64,000 nucleotides of DNA, from the NCBI GenBank assembly GCA_015680685.1, contig MNCI01014147.1:420985-484984 (forward strand), given 5' to 3'. A program made the position numbers and the translations under genes. Below, piece by piece: positions 33,382 to 44,921 of this stretch; positions within the stretch are counted from its first letter, which is position 1, and each line of letters opens with the position of its first letter. This stretch comes from Gnetum montanum. Its lineage: Eukaryota > Streptophyta > Gnetopsida > Gnetales > Gnetaceae. The notes beneath the pieces are model-generated. The model made no database searches. It was not told the origin of the DNA and saw nothing but the letters and a program-made list of their open reading frames with translations.

Positions 33382-35560
33382 GACTATCATCCCACTGAGG
33401 CCCAATGTGTACGAGACCAACATCAGGCAGAACGGTATGAACACATGAAGGGGAAATGGTTCAGTAACCCCTTATTCTTGCAAGGGCTGCAGGACGATGG
33501 GGAGCCTATCTTTCATGATTGCTATTTAGTCAAACTTCCTCTAAGGCATTAGATCATTCGGGTGGTGGTGATTCCTCTCCCTCTTCTCCACCAGGACCCC
33601 CAAGAGGATCAAGGATCATGTAGAAGAGGTCATGACACAAGCAAATATGGGTATGAAGATCAAGTCCATCATTAGAGTAGAGGGGGAGATCAACGTCAGG
33701 GTGGTGGTGATTCCTCTCCCTCTTCTCCATCCTCTCGATCCCCTCCACCTCCATCCAGTTCTGACTCCGATCGTGATCGTGGGAGAAGGGAGTAAGGTGA
33801 TGGTGGTCGAAAGGACCGAAGGGAATGACGTGAGGGAGTTCATGACCAATCACACGAGCCTCACCCTCAAGAAAGGAGAGGTAGATGAAATCATCATAGA
33901 CATCGTGGCCTTCAATAGGATTATGACTCAGGTGAACCATTGTTGGCTACTCGAAGCATGCTCCATATCATAGAGGTAGTTCAAATACCCAGTAGGCACT
34001 TGAAGGATAGCCAAATCAAGCGCATCGATATGAACAAAATCCCCAGATTTGAAGAGGGATATAATTGTGATCTACAAACTCACTTGCAAGCATTTCATGA
34101 TGCTTGCACCCTATAGAACATCAATAATGATTGGCAAAAGCTTAAGTTTTTCCCTCGCACACTCATCAAAGAAGCAGAAAGCTGGTATTGGTCTTTGGAA
34201 CTGGAATCAATCAAGAGATGGAGTACGATGCTGTAGATATTGAACGACAAGTATCAAACATACTCCAGGGTGGCAAACTTGAGATGTCAAATCCAAGGGT
34301 GGAAGCAAGGTAGTCATGAGCCCATGGATGCAGCCATGAGTAGATACCCTAGTCATGACTACTCTTAGTGGGCATAGCTTTGCCATATTATTGATGGGCT
34401 CTGCTTTGAAACTTGAAAGACCCTTGGCGTGTACGCCCAAGGATGACTATCTAAACTAAGGGCCCATCAACTACAGCGCCTAATTAAGTAAGTGGCTAAA
34501 GAAGAGGGGGAACTTAAAAAGAAGGAGAGTGGAAAGGAGTTTAATCGAGATCCCTCCATTAGAAAGAGGAAGGTCTGATTTTGTGAAGATGAGGAGGAAT
34601 CACCATTGGATGTAGCAGTGAACCGAAAAACCTTGCCCTTACAAAAATTCACTTCTGAAATATTGGCAAAGGTTGACAAGATGTAGGAATCTTTGGAAAA
34701 AAAATTTCAAACTGTTCTGAAGATCGCAGAGGAGTCTAGAGAGCAAGGTAATGATTGTGATTGGCATAGGAAGAAGGAAGCTAAACATGCCCATGATAAA
34801 GGTAAGGGCAAAGTTGCTGTAGCAGAACAAGTTCTAGACTTTGATACAGAGGAAAATGATGAATGTGACATATGCCAATATCAACATCCTAAGGGGTGTT
34901 GTCCCATGGTGACACATCTACAAGAGTCTGGGGTGTATGCATTGAATCCTTGCTTGGCAAAGAAGTAAACACCCCAAAGGTTTCCTTACCCACAAGGCAA
35001 TCCCAGGCAGTTCCACCAGCAGTAAGGATATTATCTAAGTGGAGCACCACCACAACCTTACGAATACTTTTAGGAATGACAGCACCCATAGGTGTGGGCG
35101 ATGCAACCTCCAAGGCAGCAGTACCCTTACTGACAACCAGATCCCTATGGGTACTATGTTCAACAACCAGTCTCCCCACATGACTCTTACACTCATAAAA
35201 CCTTTTATAATTATTACCACCCCCTAGAATATTTTCAACCATAGTCTCCATCACCTAGGGGGGAAGGCCCACATCTCTACTATCCTCCATCATCTTCTAT
35301 GGTCATTCCTACTCAGCAACACCCCACTTAGTTACCATCTACTCCATTTATGTAGGGGGAAATACCATCACAACCACAACAACACAATGCTATGAGGGTT
35401 GTTAACCTACAACCATCTCCTCAGCCATGTGGACTGAAAGTGATGCCACAAAAACATCCATTTTTTGGCCCAATAACCTAAGCATACCCTCACACACGCC
35501 TATGGCTAGTGCCTCTAAACCTCAAATTGCCTCCACTGTTCCACCCTTTGACTAGCCTTC
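33382..35560 (+). pseudogene. A2 gag, part after the T2 insertion
   Basis: In order: the end of the N-terminal block (HMKGKWFSNPLFLQGLQDDG); a Ser/Pro run (SPSSPSSRSPPPPSSSDSDR); an Arg/His-rich run; GEPLLATRSM; the capsid domain (EEGYNCDLQTHLQAFHDACT, KLKFFPRTLIKEAESWYWSL); and a C-terminal open frame 34693-34968 with the knuckle CDICQYQHPKGCC. A Gln/Pro-rich tail follows to about 35560. A direct repeat of 30 bp (start GGGTGGTGGTGATTCCTCTC) lies at 33560 and 33698. Many stops and several frame changes are present. Confidence 0.75.
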
Positions 35561-36130
35561 AAACCAAATGTCCTCCGCGATTGACTAGATAAAGGAAGGT
35601 CATCTTTCCCAAAAATTGACTGATCTAGGAAGCCCTCTCATCTATCTTCAAGTGGCAAGAAATGAGCCATGTAAAGCTCTTCTAGACTTGGGGTAAGGAG
35701 CCAACTTGATTTCACATGACATGTAAAGGACTTGAAACCTACCCCCGTTAAAGAAGAGAAACATTCGGCTCGAGTTGGCAGACCAATCCATTACTGTCCA
35801 TTGGGATTGGTGGAGGACATTGTGACCACTGTTTACAGGTGGTCCTATCTTGCTGACTTCCTCGTCATCAGTGTTGAGAATTGCAAGCGGAACTTCCCAA
35901 TCATAATGGGAAGATCTTGGCTAAGCATAGTGGATGCAGGATTGGGGCTCTGAGATCTTTTTCTTGAAATTTCAAAGGAAAATTCTTTTGGAAAGATAGA
36001 GAAGAAGCACGTTCCATGCATCGTGTAGAGTGACTTCAGGTGTAACTATGTGTAGCAGCTGTGGTCTGCTAAGCAGAAATCTATTCAATCATGTAGTCGG
36101 TGTATTGAGGAATCGCAAGTTCAACATCGC
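35561..36130 (+). pseudogene. A2 aspartic protease
   Basis: KALLDLG followed by a stop and then ANLISHDM is the Athila-type active site (usual form DLGASINLM). Further on come YCPLGLVEDIVTTVYRWSYL, ADFLVI and FPIIMGRSWLSIVDAGLGL, the C-terminal half of the fold. A4 has the same blocks at 59790-60110. It is continuous with RT. Confidence 0.7.
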
Positions 36131-37430
36131 CTATATGTAGTGGCCACAAATCAAGAAGGCACCCAGTGGCTAATTATTGATCCTGCTAGCAGCACTTTAT
36201 GCATGGAACCAACTAAGGGGCTTGTATGTGCCTACGTAGAAAGCATGGATGATTTGGAAGAGGTTCATCAACAAGTATCCATTGTTGATAACCATGATGA
36301 TTGGGGAAAGTTGCAAATCCCTGAAATTTTTAAAGCAAAGCCCTTGGAACTCAAACCCTTATCGGCCCACTTAAAGTATGTATTCTTGCAGAATGGGAAA
36401 TCGGTGACTATCAATGCCACCCTTGCTCTAGAACAAAAGAGGAAGTTGCTGAAGGTGGTGAACAAATGGGAAGCTACTTTTGCATGGTCATATCTTGAAT
36501 TAACAGGAGTTGATCCCAGGGTTTGCCAATGTTGGATTTATATTGACCCCTCCATTAAGCCATGACAACAACCATAAAGGCGATTGAACCCCAAATTGAA
36601 GCAAGTCGTCAAAGATGAAATTGAGCAGTTGCTAAAAGCAAGGTTCATATACTCTATTGCTGATAGAAAATGGGTTAGCCCACTCATTATTGTGCTAAAG
36701 AAGGGTGGCAAATGTAGGGTCTATATATATTTTTGATTGCTTAACATGGCTACCTTCAAAGATCACTTCCCGCTCCCATTTGTGGACTAAGTATTGGATA
36801 CCATCACGGGGCATCATTATTATAGCTTTTCGGATGGTTATAGTGGCTATAACCAGATCCAAATTACGCTAGAAGACTAGGCTAAGACAACCTTCACAAG
36901 TCCTTGGGGGACTTTTGCATACAAAAAGATGCTCTCTGGCCTATGTAATGTGCCTGCCACTTTCCAATGCCTTGTCCTCAGCATCTTTTAGTAGCAAATT
37001 GGCAATGGGGTAGAAGTCCCCATGGATGACTTCTCTACCTATGGAGCCATGTTTGATCAAGCCTTGGACCACCTTGAGCAAGTTCTGAAAAGATGTGTGG
37101 AAACTAATCTATGGCTCAATTGGTAGAAAAACCACTTAATGGTCCAAGAGGGCATTGTGCTAGGGCACCATATTTTACAAACAGTGATTAGCATGGATCT
37201 TGAAAAAATCAAGGTCGTCCAAGGAATCACCAGGCAACCAAGCACTGTAAAAGATGTTCAGTCATTCCTTGGCCACACTGGTTACTATTGGCGCTTCATT
37301 AAAAATTTCTCAAGGTCACCAAGCGATTGGTGGAACTCACGAAGAAAGATGCTTTGCTCGTCTAGACCAAGGAACGTGAATATGCATTCCAAACACTTAA
37401 ACAGAAACTTGTAGAGACTCCAGTTCTACG
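36131..37430 (+). pseudogene. A2 reverse transcriptase
   Basis: Visible in order: LKPLSAHLKYVFLQ, QKRKLLKVVNKWEATFAWSY, LKQVVKDEIEQLLKARFIYS, WVSPLIIVLKKGGKCRVYIY (the first catalytic Asp, normally VCID, is Tyr), FSDGYSGYNQI, TSPWGTFAYKKM, and MDDFSTYG (37022-37030) with both catalytic Asp of the second motif. After that LDHLEQVLKRCVETNL, GIVLGHHI and VQSFLGHTGYYWRF. The MDDFSTYG...LKRCVETNL run is Athila-type. At least eight stops and two frame changes are present. Confidence 0.85.
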
Positions 37431-37818
37431 GGCACCTGATTAGTTCAGACCTTTCCACGTCATGATGGATGCATCCAACTATGCATTGGGAGCTATGCTT
37501 ACATAGTGGGACGATCAAAAATGCCCATACTATATTTACTGTGCAAGTCGTAGCATTGTGGGTGCTCAGCTTAACTACACCACCACCAAAAAAGAGTTGA
37601 TGGCTGTGGTGTTTGCCTTGGAAAAATTCCAACACTATGTGCTCAGGTACAAGGTGTTCATGCATACTGACCACAGTGCCATCCAGTTCTTGATGAATGA
37701 ACCTATGGTGAGCCCCTGTATCATATGGTGGCTGGTGATTTTTTAGGAATTTGACCTCACTATGATAGACCGAAAGGGAACTGAGAATGTGGTCGCTAAC
37801 CACTTGTCTCGGTTGTGA
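37431..37818 (+). pseudogene. A2 RNase H
   Basis: FHVMMDASNYALGAML (catalytic Asp), NYTTTKKELMAVVFALEKF (catalytic Glu), VFMHTDHSAIQFLMNEP (catalytic Asp) and EFDLTMIDRKGTENVVANHL, where the usual ADHLSR Asp is Asn. It is fused between RT and integrase. Two or three TAG stops interrupt it. Confidence 0.85.
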
Positions 37819-39014
37819 TGGGATAATGCAAAAGAGGAGGAGCCACTCTCTGACCAATTTCCAGATGAACTCCTCTTTGCGGGAGCGATCGATACACAGG
37901 TGCCCAAAGAATCACCTTGGTTCAACCACATCCTCACCTATCTCACAACTCAAGAATTACCAAAGGAGTCGGACCATTGGCAGAAACAACAGTTTCTCCA
38001 TAAAGCCAAGCACTTCATGGAAATTAATGGTCACCTTTATAAGGTGTGTGCGGATGGCTTGGTTCGATGGTGTGTCCTTGAACCATTTTTAGGAATGCAC
38101 AATGGTTCACCTGCTCCTGTGAACGATGCTAGAGAGACGGTGGGGTGACTACACAAATGGAAGGACCTCAACAGTGGATCCAACCATTGGAGCCCTTCGA
38201 CATTTGTTGCATTAACTTCATGGGTCCCATCACACCCCTATCCAATGTGAAGGAATATATCATCGTGGTTGTGGACTACTGCACAAAGTGGGCGGAGGCA
38301 GCAGCCGTCATCAACTGTTCCTCAAACACCCTTGCACGATTTGTCCAATAGCAAATCGTCAATAGGTTTGGAGTGCCATGTGCACTCATCTCAGATAATG
38401 GAATGCATTTCATGGATGTTACTTTTCATAAACTCATGCAATGCTTGGGGGTTACCCATAAACTTACAATACCTTATCACCCCCAAGCCAATGGGCAGGC
38501 TAAAGTCACCAATAGGGAGATCACCAAAATCCTCACTCGAACCATCAGTAAATAGAGGAAGGATTGGAGCACCAAGCTTAATGATGCCCTTTGGGCTTAT
38601 CACTCCACTTGGAAACTTCCTATAGGTTACTCTCCCTATGAGTTAGTGTACGGTAAGCTACCAAAACTCCCAATCTAGGCAAAACTCCAGATACTATCTA
38701 CAGTCAGTGACTTGGGTCTTGACCTACCACTAGCACAACGCGAACGACTTATCAACCTAAGTGTGCTAGATGAGAATCGATTAGTGGCCCTGTCATCAAA
38801 TAAGATACACAAGGTCTATAATAAAAAACATCATGATCTTAGGATTTGGAAGGTAACATTTAGATGTGGAGATAAGGTACTCTACTAGAACCCCACACAT
38901 GTACCACAACTGACTAAGTTTCAAACACTATGGGAGGGACCTTACATTGTCTTCAAAACCTTTCCATCCAGGGCCTTACTAATACACAAACTTGAGGACC
39001 CCACGAGAATGTAG
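37819..39014 (+). pseudogene. A2 integrase, zinc finger half deleted and catalytic residues lost
   Basis: After a linker (WFNHILTYLTTQELP, AKHFMEINGHLYKVC) the frame jumps from VRWCVLEP to AQWFTCSCERC. Compared with A4, about 36 residues with the two His of the zinc fold are missing. The core shows CINFMGPI (usual Asp is Asn), ISDNGMHF (Asp kept) and GQAKVTNREI (usual Glu is Lys). The C-terminal part has YSPYELVYGKLPKLPI, VLDENRLVAL and LWEGPYIVF. It ends at TAG 39012-39014. Confidence 0.85.
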
Positions 39015-41250
39015 TTGGTCAATTGACAATAATTTAAACCTTTCCGTGAACTCCACCCAACCAGTGCTACAGTCTCATCATCACCGGAACAACCTCGTTC
39101 CATGTTTCGAGTCTCCTCCTTCTAGCCTGGTCATGGGGGAGACTATCCTCCATGTTGATCCATTCTACTATGCTCCTCACTATTTTTGGAACTTTTTGTT
39201 TTACACTTTTTTATTTTTCAACATTGTTCATACATTTGCCAATTCTTACTAAAATTTCCTTTCTTTAATTCATTTGCCATTTCTTTGTTGCTGATTTATG
39301 CATGTGTGTGTGTTTAATTTCAAATTGGTTGCTAATAAGTCATCTTATTGTCATCAGGTATGGTGTGGATAGTTTTTGTTGTAATGGATAACATGAAATA
39401 GTCCACCTATTTTATCTCGCTCCCACCCTTGCATTTTTGTTCTTGGAATTTATGTCTACTTTCATCTCATAAAATTGGCAGTGAGTCCATGTCATCCACC
39501 CATTCATCCACTCCATGGTTTTCCTCCCTTTGGAAACATGCAACCCCCTTCACTTAAAAACATTTTAATTAATGTGTGACTTGTGTAGTTCCTAGACTCG
39601 AGGATGATCCAATGGTCTGAATCAGGTGTGAGTTCAAGGGGAATGCAACATTCGTTATTCTCTTCTGTCCCCTGGGTTGTAGGAGTGCCCTTACGGATTT
39701 CTTACCACTCCAAGTTTTTTTCTACAAGGAAGCTCCTTGGCTATTTGACCTTGCATGGTGTGGTCCTCATCACAAAAAAAGAAAAAATAAAAAACATGAG
39801 GATTCAAAGCACACCCCTTGGTCGAATGCATGCAACCATGCATGGGTCTTTGCATGGTGTGGTTTCCAAAAAATCATAATAAAAAATAAAATAAAATCCT
39901 AACTATGTGGAAATTCAAAGCACACCCCTTAGACCACCTCTCATAGGCCACAAGCACTAGTTATGGGACTCGCTCTGTCCCCTCTAACTTAGTCCCATTT
40001 CACTTCCTTCCTCTCACGCCTATTGGAGTGGTGGTTCTCTATGGGTGCATTCTTGTACTCTTGGGGGATGGATGAGTCTTCACCTGTTGCTGTGATGTCA
40101 CTGTATGTGGTTGGTTTTGGGTTTGAACTTGGGAAAGATCCTACTGGGTCACTTAACCACAACTTCACATGGGGTTTCATGTGACTGATAATCAGAATTC
40201 CAACTCTCTCTCCTCTCTCTTCACCGATTTCTCTCCATGACTCACCTCACTACCCATCTTATGTTTTGATGGTTTGTTGTGATTTCCATGAACACCTCAT
40301 GCTTTGGCAGTTTCTCATGGATGGGAGTATTACCTTACAATCACCATTTCTTGACCCCAGGGCCCACGAACTCTGGTGTTGAGGTTATGCAAGGGCTACT
40401 GAGGCTACTGCCTGTTATGGGGAGGACCTACTTGCATATCCCTAGTCCCGTTTGTTAGTCTCCCATCCTCTTGATTTTGTTGGTTGATTGTTTTCATGAT
40501 ACCCATCGCTCGATTTCTTCTCTGCAGGGTTCTTTTTCACATCATTCTCCTACTTTTGACTCCTTTCCTTGCCCCACTTACCTTCCTCTTGCTCCTAGTC
40601 GAGTTCCCAATCTCTCAAGCTACTAACCCACCCCAATTTGGCATTTTTTAATCACTTTTTTTGGGCTTCTTTTGTTGGGTCAACGCTAGTGAATGGGTGT
40701 AACCCCCTACATATATGGAGCCCTATATACGCAGCCACCTATGTATACGCAGCCACGTATATGCAGCCCCATCGATGTAGCCATAAACCTCTATATATGC
40801 CCCATTACGCCTTACATTTTTGCTCATTATGCAACCAAATTGGAGGGAGATTTTTCAATTTTTCTACCTCACTTCTTCCCAAGTACCTACATTTCCTATC
40901 GCATGTCTGCATCACCCTATCCTTCTCCTCTTTAGCAACTGGAGGTATGCTCTTAGTCATATGGGGGGGGGGTGAGGTCTATTGTAATAAAACTTAAAAT
41001 TAAATTTAATATATATAGACTTACTACCTCTTAAATGGAGAAACAAAAATAATATTCTAACCCCAACTCATGCCTTATTATTTATGGTTTTAACCCATCA
41101 ACTAATACTTTGGGAAATTTAATGGGATGCATGTGCTAGTACCATAACCCAGTCAAAATGAGAAAGTGTATGAGGGCCATTCTGAGCAACTTGTACAAAA
41201 TTTAATTAATCATGATGTTTGATTGTAGATGGTACAAAAACTGAGGCATC
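39015..41250 (+). other. A2 post-integrase region, no gene seen
   Basis: A start CATGGGGGAGACTATCC and following T-rich stretch match A4 at 63385-63470, so it belongs to the element. About 39770-39935 has a loose 117 bp tandem duplication (AAGCACACCCCTTGGTCG and AAGCACACCCCTTAGACC). About 40725-40790 repeats TATACGCAGCCAC-like words that resemble the start of Athila-type LTRs. A G9 run lies near 40964. I see no convincing reading frame. Confidence 0.5.
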
Positions 41251-43720
41251 CAAGGGGAGAAGGACCATCACAACCTAGGGACAAGTAACCATGAATGGAA
41301 AGAGGACAAGATATGCAACACCCAGAGCATGTAGAGGGTTCCCATGCAATTGGCCCACTTCGTGAAGGACCTGATGTGGAATATGTTCATTAGATTCTTG
41401 AAGAGGAGATCCCTAGTGAACAATTGTAAGGGGATGAGACTCCGGCAATAGCGCCATGGCTTGAGGTCACCTTGACCCAGGCATGTCTTGACGCTATTAG
41501 GCCAAGGGAAGTGCAACGAATGGTCCTGCAAGAGTTGAACTTTGGACCATTTCTTGAGAATGCACCANAATGGTGAGACCCAGAAAAATCATTGCCTTCT
41601 CTTCTTGTGCATGTGCTGCTCTAAGCAAAAAATTTCCAATGAGCCTTCCACAATTGTTATTTTTGGAGATTGAGAAAAGATTCACCAAAACTGAACATGG
41701 AAGGCGAGCTCTACCCTTTCCCTGCTTAATCAGAAAATTATGCAAATGGGTAGGGATAGCATGATATGCCAATGATATACTTCGGCATAGCCTGATTGCC
41801 TCATGGCAGGAAATGATGAAAGAAAAGATTTCGGCCACCACACAAACTGAGGAGGAGCAGCACCACCTGCGTAAACAATGAGGTCAAGTTCAAAAACCAC
41901 ACAGAACATATACACGAAATCCAATAATTGCTCTTCAGCCAACAAGAGCAATCTAGAGGGACTGGTGGAGGAGAATACCCTTCAGTATATTGCCCTACAA
42001 TAAGCCATTTGGAGAAAGTGGCTCGATTAGTAAGTCTGCTAGAAAGAGTAGGGCCGATGTTCTCTGTTGCCCAAACACACGTACTTGTAAGAACTGATCC
42101 TAGTGTTTGAGAAGTAATGGTATCCATCCAATAGTTGGTTCCTGAAATTTCAGGAAATGCCATTACGTTTTCATTATGCTTGGATGATGGAGAGGGGACG
42201 ACAGGCCTAGTGATGCAGCACTAAGGATAAAAGATTGCAGCTGAAGTGGTTGCTGATATGATTACTATGACCCTCAATGCATCGGTGGCACTTGTACCAG
42301 ATGTACATGGACTCGAAGATGTATAGCCGTCTGGTGGGACTTCACGTAGTAGGATCGATGTAGCCCAACATGAAGAACTATTGGACCGATTGGTGGGAAC
42401 CAGGCAACTGCTTCCAGATGTTTTTGATCTTCCGGATAACATCACTACAACCTAGTCGAAGTTGCTCTTAGCAAGGGGTAAGAGCCTCATCTTAGAGGGG
42501 CAACTCGAAGTTGCTCAAGTCAATTGTCAATGCTTGACATAGAATTTGCCCAATTAAGGGCCCAACTTATCGATCTGGCTCTCCTCAACCATGAACTCAC
42601 CAGAGATGAAGCTTTTCAACAACTTAAAGTAAAAGTTTAGATAGTTTAGGATGAGCGAGAGTTGGCGATCTTTGATAATTCCTTGGTAGATGCTCATGCG
42701 TATCATCTAAACAAGGACTTGATAGAGGTTCGCCAGGAGAATGTCAGGCTAACCATGGATGTCCATCGCCTGTGCAATATGGGTGTTGAAAATGAGCACA
42801 TGAAAAGCTTCATTCAGCAATAGCAGGAAGAGCTAGCCAAGGTGAATGCTGATGTGAGAAGGTTGGTTGCTGAAAATTGAAATCTATCTATGGAGGAGGT
42901 TTGAGCCTTGGGAAAAAAATTAGCCATTGAAATCACCACTTGGAAAAATGAAGTTCTTAAGTTTGAAAAAGTTAAAAATCATTACAGGGACCAAGTAGGA
43001 TTGCAAAAGGAAGTAAATGAAAAACAAATTCAAGTCACAAAGGCCAAGTTGAACTAAGTGCTCTAGCAGCTTCGAGAGGGAGGTGAGGTGTGGCAACCCA
43101 TCTTTGATGGATTGAACACCTACAATCAAGCTAAGATCCACCTCAAAGAACTGCAGGTTGAAGAAATGACAGAGTACATGGAGTTGGCCAACCTTCGCTA
43201 TGCAAACTTGGCTATGCTAATAGCTGGGAGACTGTAGTCTAACTTAGAAAAGGAAGTAGCCACCTCATATTCCCTATATGAGGGTGAGTTCCAAGTGCAC
43301 AAAGTAACAAAACAAAAATTTCAAATTGCAAATGTGGAACTTGAGGTTCTCCGCACGCATTTTGAAGCGCAACATGCAGTTGTTGAGAACTTGGCCTGAT
43401 GAATGAATGACTACCAACAGCTGTAGACATCAATCCAAGCATTTGACATTGAACAAAAATAGTTCACGGCCTAGTTTGTCAATTTGAAAGAACTTTTTCC
43501 TACACCTCCATGCCCTTAGGAGGTTCAAGTCCCAGCACACATTGGCGAACCCACTTGGATAGTGAATGATCCCAGAATTAAGGAAGAGAAAATGAGGGCT
43601 CTCTTTAAGGCATTTCAATTACCTCTGAAAGTTGTAGTTGCTACGGGACAACCATCGTCCATTCCACCATTGCCATATGCACTAGGGGTTGGTGAAGGTC
43701 CGTTATAACCATTGCCACTA
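41251..43720 (+). pseudogene. A2 envelope-position frame: globular start and long coiled coil
   Basis: It lies where Athila elements carry their extra envelope-like frame. The first part has RKIIAFSSCACAALSKKFPM and RRALPFPCLIRKLCKWVGIA, which resembles the LPFPSLIT.LC motif of a plant 'putative transposon protein' domain (from memory of the family, not searched). From about 42540 to 43480 a near-continuous heptad-like frame follows (HELTRDEAFQQLK, HLNKDLIEVRQENVRLTMDV, NEVLKFEKVKNHYRDQV, VELEVLRTHFEAQHAVVENL). It then has EPTWIVNDPRIKEEKMRALF and a Pro-rich end. Stops are mostly TAG. No signal peptide or clear membrane segment was seen, so 'envelope' describes position only. Confidence 0.55.
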
Positions 43721-43962
43721 GGGACGGTGTGATCTTCTCCAGAAATTTTTTCACCTTTCAACATAGTCGAGAATCCAGGATCATCAAAGTGTTTAATTTT
43801 ATCTCTGAACACCACCAATTTTGTAATTTGTTCCTCTCTATATACTCGGGCACTTGGTACATCAATAAAATTGGTGTTGTGTCATGTGTGTCAAGTCATG
43901 TGTGTTGTAATAAGAAGTCCATACCTTCCAACTTGTAGAGGAACTTGAGGACGAGTTTTTAC

Positions 43963-43977
43963 TCAGTTGTGGGGGTA
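43963..43977 (+). other. A2 polypurine tract
   Basis: CTCAGTTGTGGGGGTA just before the 3' LTR. A3 has the same tract on the minus strand (51163-51151). Confidence 0.65.
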
Positions 43978-44883
43978 TGATGAAGTGCTAAATAGTCAAT
44001 GTGTCAAATAGGCTGCATATACGGGGCCCCATATACGTGGTCGCATCGACCCAGCCCCGTTGATGCATCTGTCCATGCGTCTACGTGGCCCTGTTTACAC
44101 GGAGCCTATTTTAGCCTATAAATAAGTGGGCTTTCACCACACTTAGGTACCTTTTTGGCAGTTGTAGTAAAGCTCTTGTGTTTTTTCTCCACGAGAGTTA
44201 GAATATTTTCCAAGTGCCCACAGTAGGTGTAAGAAAGGTATCCAGCTCTTTATTCGAGTGTTGATGTACCTGAGCTCATTGGCGTGAACGGAAATAACGA
44301 CGAGCTTTTCAAGCATTCCTTGTAGTAATTGGACTTACTCATTTGATGCATTTAATAGTTTAATGTTTCTATGCTTTAATAATTCCTTAAGTTTCTATTG
44401 TTATTATTTCAATCGCCATCGCTCTTTTATACTTTGTAGAAACCATAAGTAAGACCATCTCAAACGTAAACCCAACACTTGGCAACCTAGCGACGCTTAA
44501 CGTCTAGTAACCCAGTAGTGGTTAGGGGATGCTTAGGATGTGCATGGAAGATGGGATCAGATACTTATGCTCAGAAGAGTTAAGATATAGTTTAGGATAA
44601 TTATAGATTACGTAATATTCCATTCCTTACTTTCCATTTCAAGAATTAGATGCTAGGAGATAAAGTGAAAAAGCCATAAAAATCATTTGCCTCAATCTCA
44701 CTTAACCATCGCAATTAGAACATCACAAGTGAGGTTGGGAAGACAACGACCATTCTAACACAAGGTTTTGTTGGTTAGGGTCTGGTGTATGCAAAGTGCT
44801 TACAGTCTACAGAATTCGACCGAGTTGCGTGTGAACTCCTGTGATTCACATGGTTGGGCATAGGGGTACCTAGTTGATCATCA
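43978..44883 (+). repeat. A2 3' LTR
   Basis: 906 bp, direct repeat of 13190-14094, starting TGATGAAGTGCTAAATAG and ending GATCATCA. TATAAATAA at 44117-44125. Confidence 0.88.
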
Positions 44884-44888
44884 ATGTC
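44884..44888. other. right target-site copy for A2 (ATGTC)
   Basis: Pairs with ACATC at 13185-13189 if both come from ACGTC. Confidence 0.6.
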
Positions 44889-44921
44889 CTGTCGACATAA
44901 CCCAAGGAAGACACTTCATCA
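44884..44921 (-). repeat. A1 5' LTR, terminal 38 bp
   Basis: It ends in ACACTTCATCA, the plus-strand terminus of this LTR family (A3: GCGCTTCATCA at 51140-51150). It continues the LTR interrupted at 13184. Confidence 0.6.

Larger units (their letters stand above)
13190..44883 (+). mobile_element. A2: Athila-like Ty3/gypsy element, complete but dead, split by T2
   Basis: LTRs of 905 bp (13190-14094) and 906 bp (43978-44883) match along their length, both starting TGATGAAGYGCTAAATAGT and ending in TCATCA. Primer site, gag, protease, RT, RNase H, integrase, a long post-integrase region with a coiled-coil frame, and a purine tract follow in order. Without T2 (18857 bp plus one target copy) A2 is about 12.8 kb, in the range of Athila elements. 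MDDFSTYG in RT and IGNGVEVP/LKRCVETNL nearby are Athila-type. LTRs differ by eye at more than one base in ten, mostly transitions. It lies inside the A1 LTR. Confidence 0.88.
11196..44921 (-). mobile_element. A1: Athila-like element, 5' end only, host of T1 and A2
   Basis: Read on the minus strand: 5' LTR (44921-44884 joined to 13189-12308), primer site 12307-12287, then gag from 12182 to the T1 insertion at 11196. The LTR is closely related to those of A2 and A3, including the terminal CTTCATCA on the plus strand (44914-44921). A2 lies inside this LTR and T1 inside its gag. The rest of gag and all of pol would be left of T1, outside the window. The flank ATGTT (44922-44926) is the expected target duplication, unconfirmed. 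Confidence 0.7.

Noticed and set aside
33554-33973. Minus- and plus-strand frames of 113-128 codons rich in Asp/His or Val
   Set aside because: They lie over the low-complexity Ser/Pro/Arg-rich part of A2 gag, and their length comes from composition and a 30 bp repeat.
34639-34830. Minus-strand 63-codon hydrophobic frame as a small membrane protein
   Set aside because: It is antisense to the charged, low-complexity end of A2 gag. The hydrophobic look follows from complementing Lys/Glu codons.
40638-40997. Plus-strand 119-codon frame with Tyr/Thr/Ala/His repeats
   Set aside because: Composition comes from the TATACGCAGCC repeats. No homolog in A4 and no splice context.
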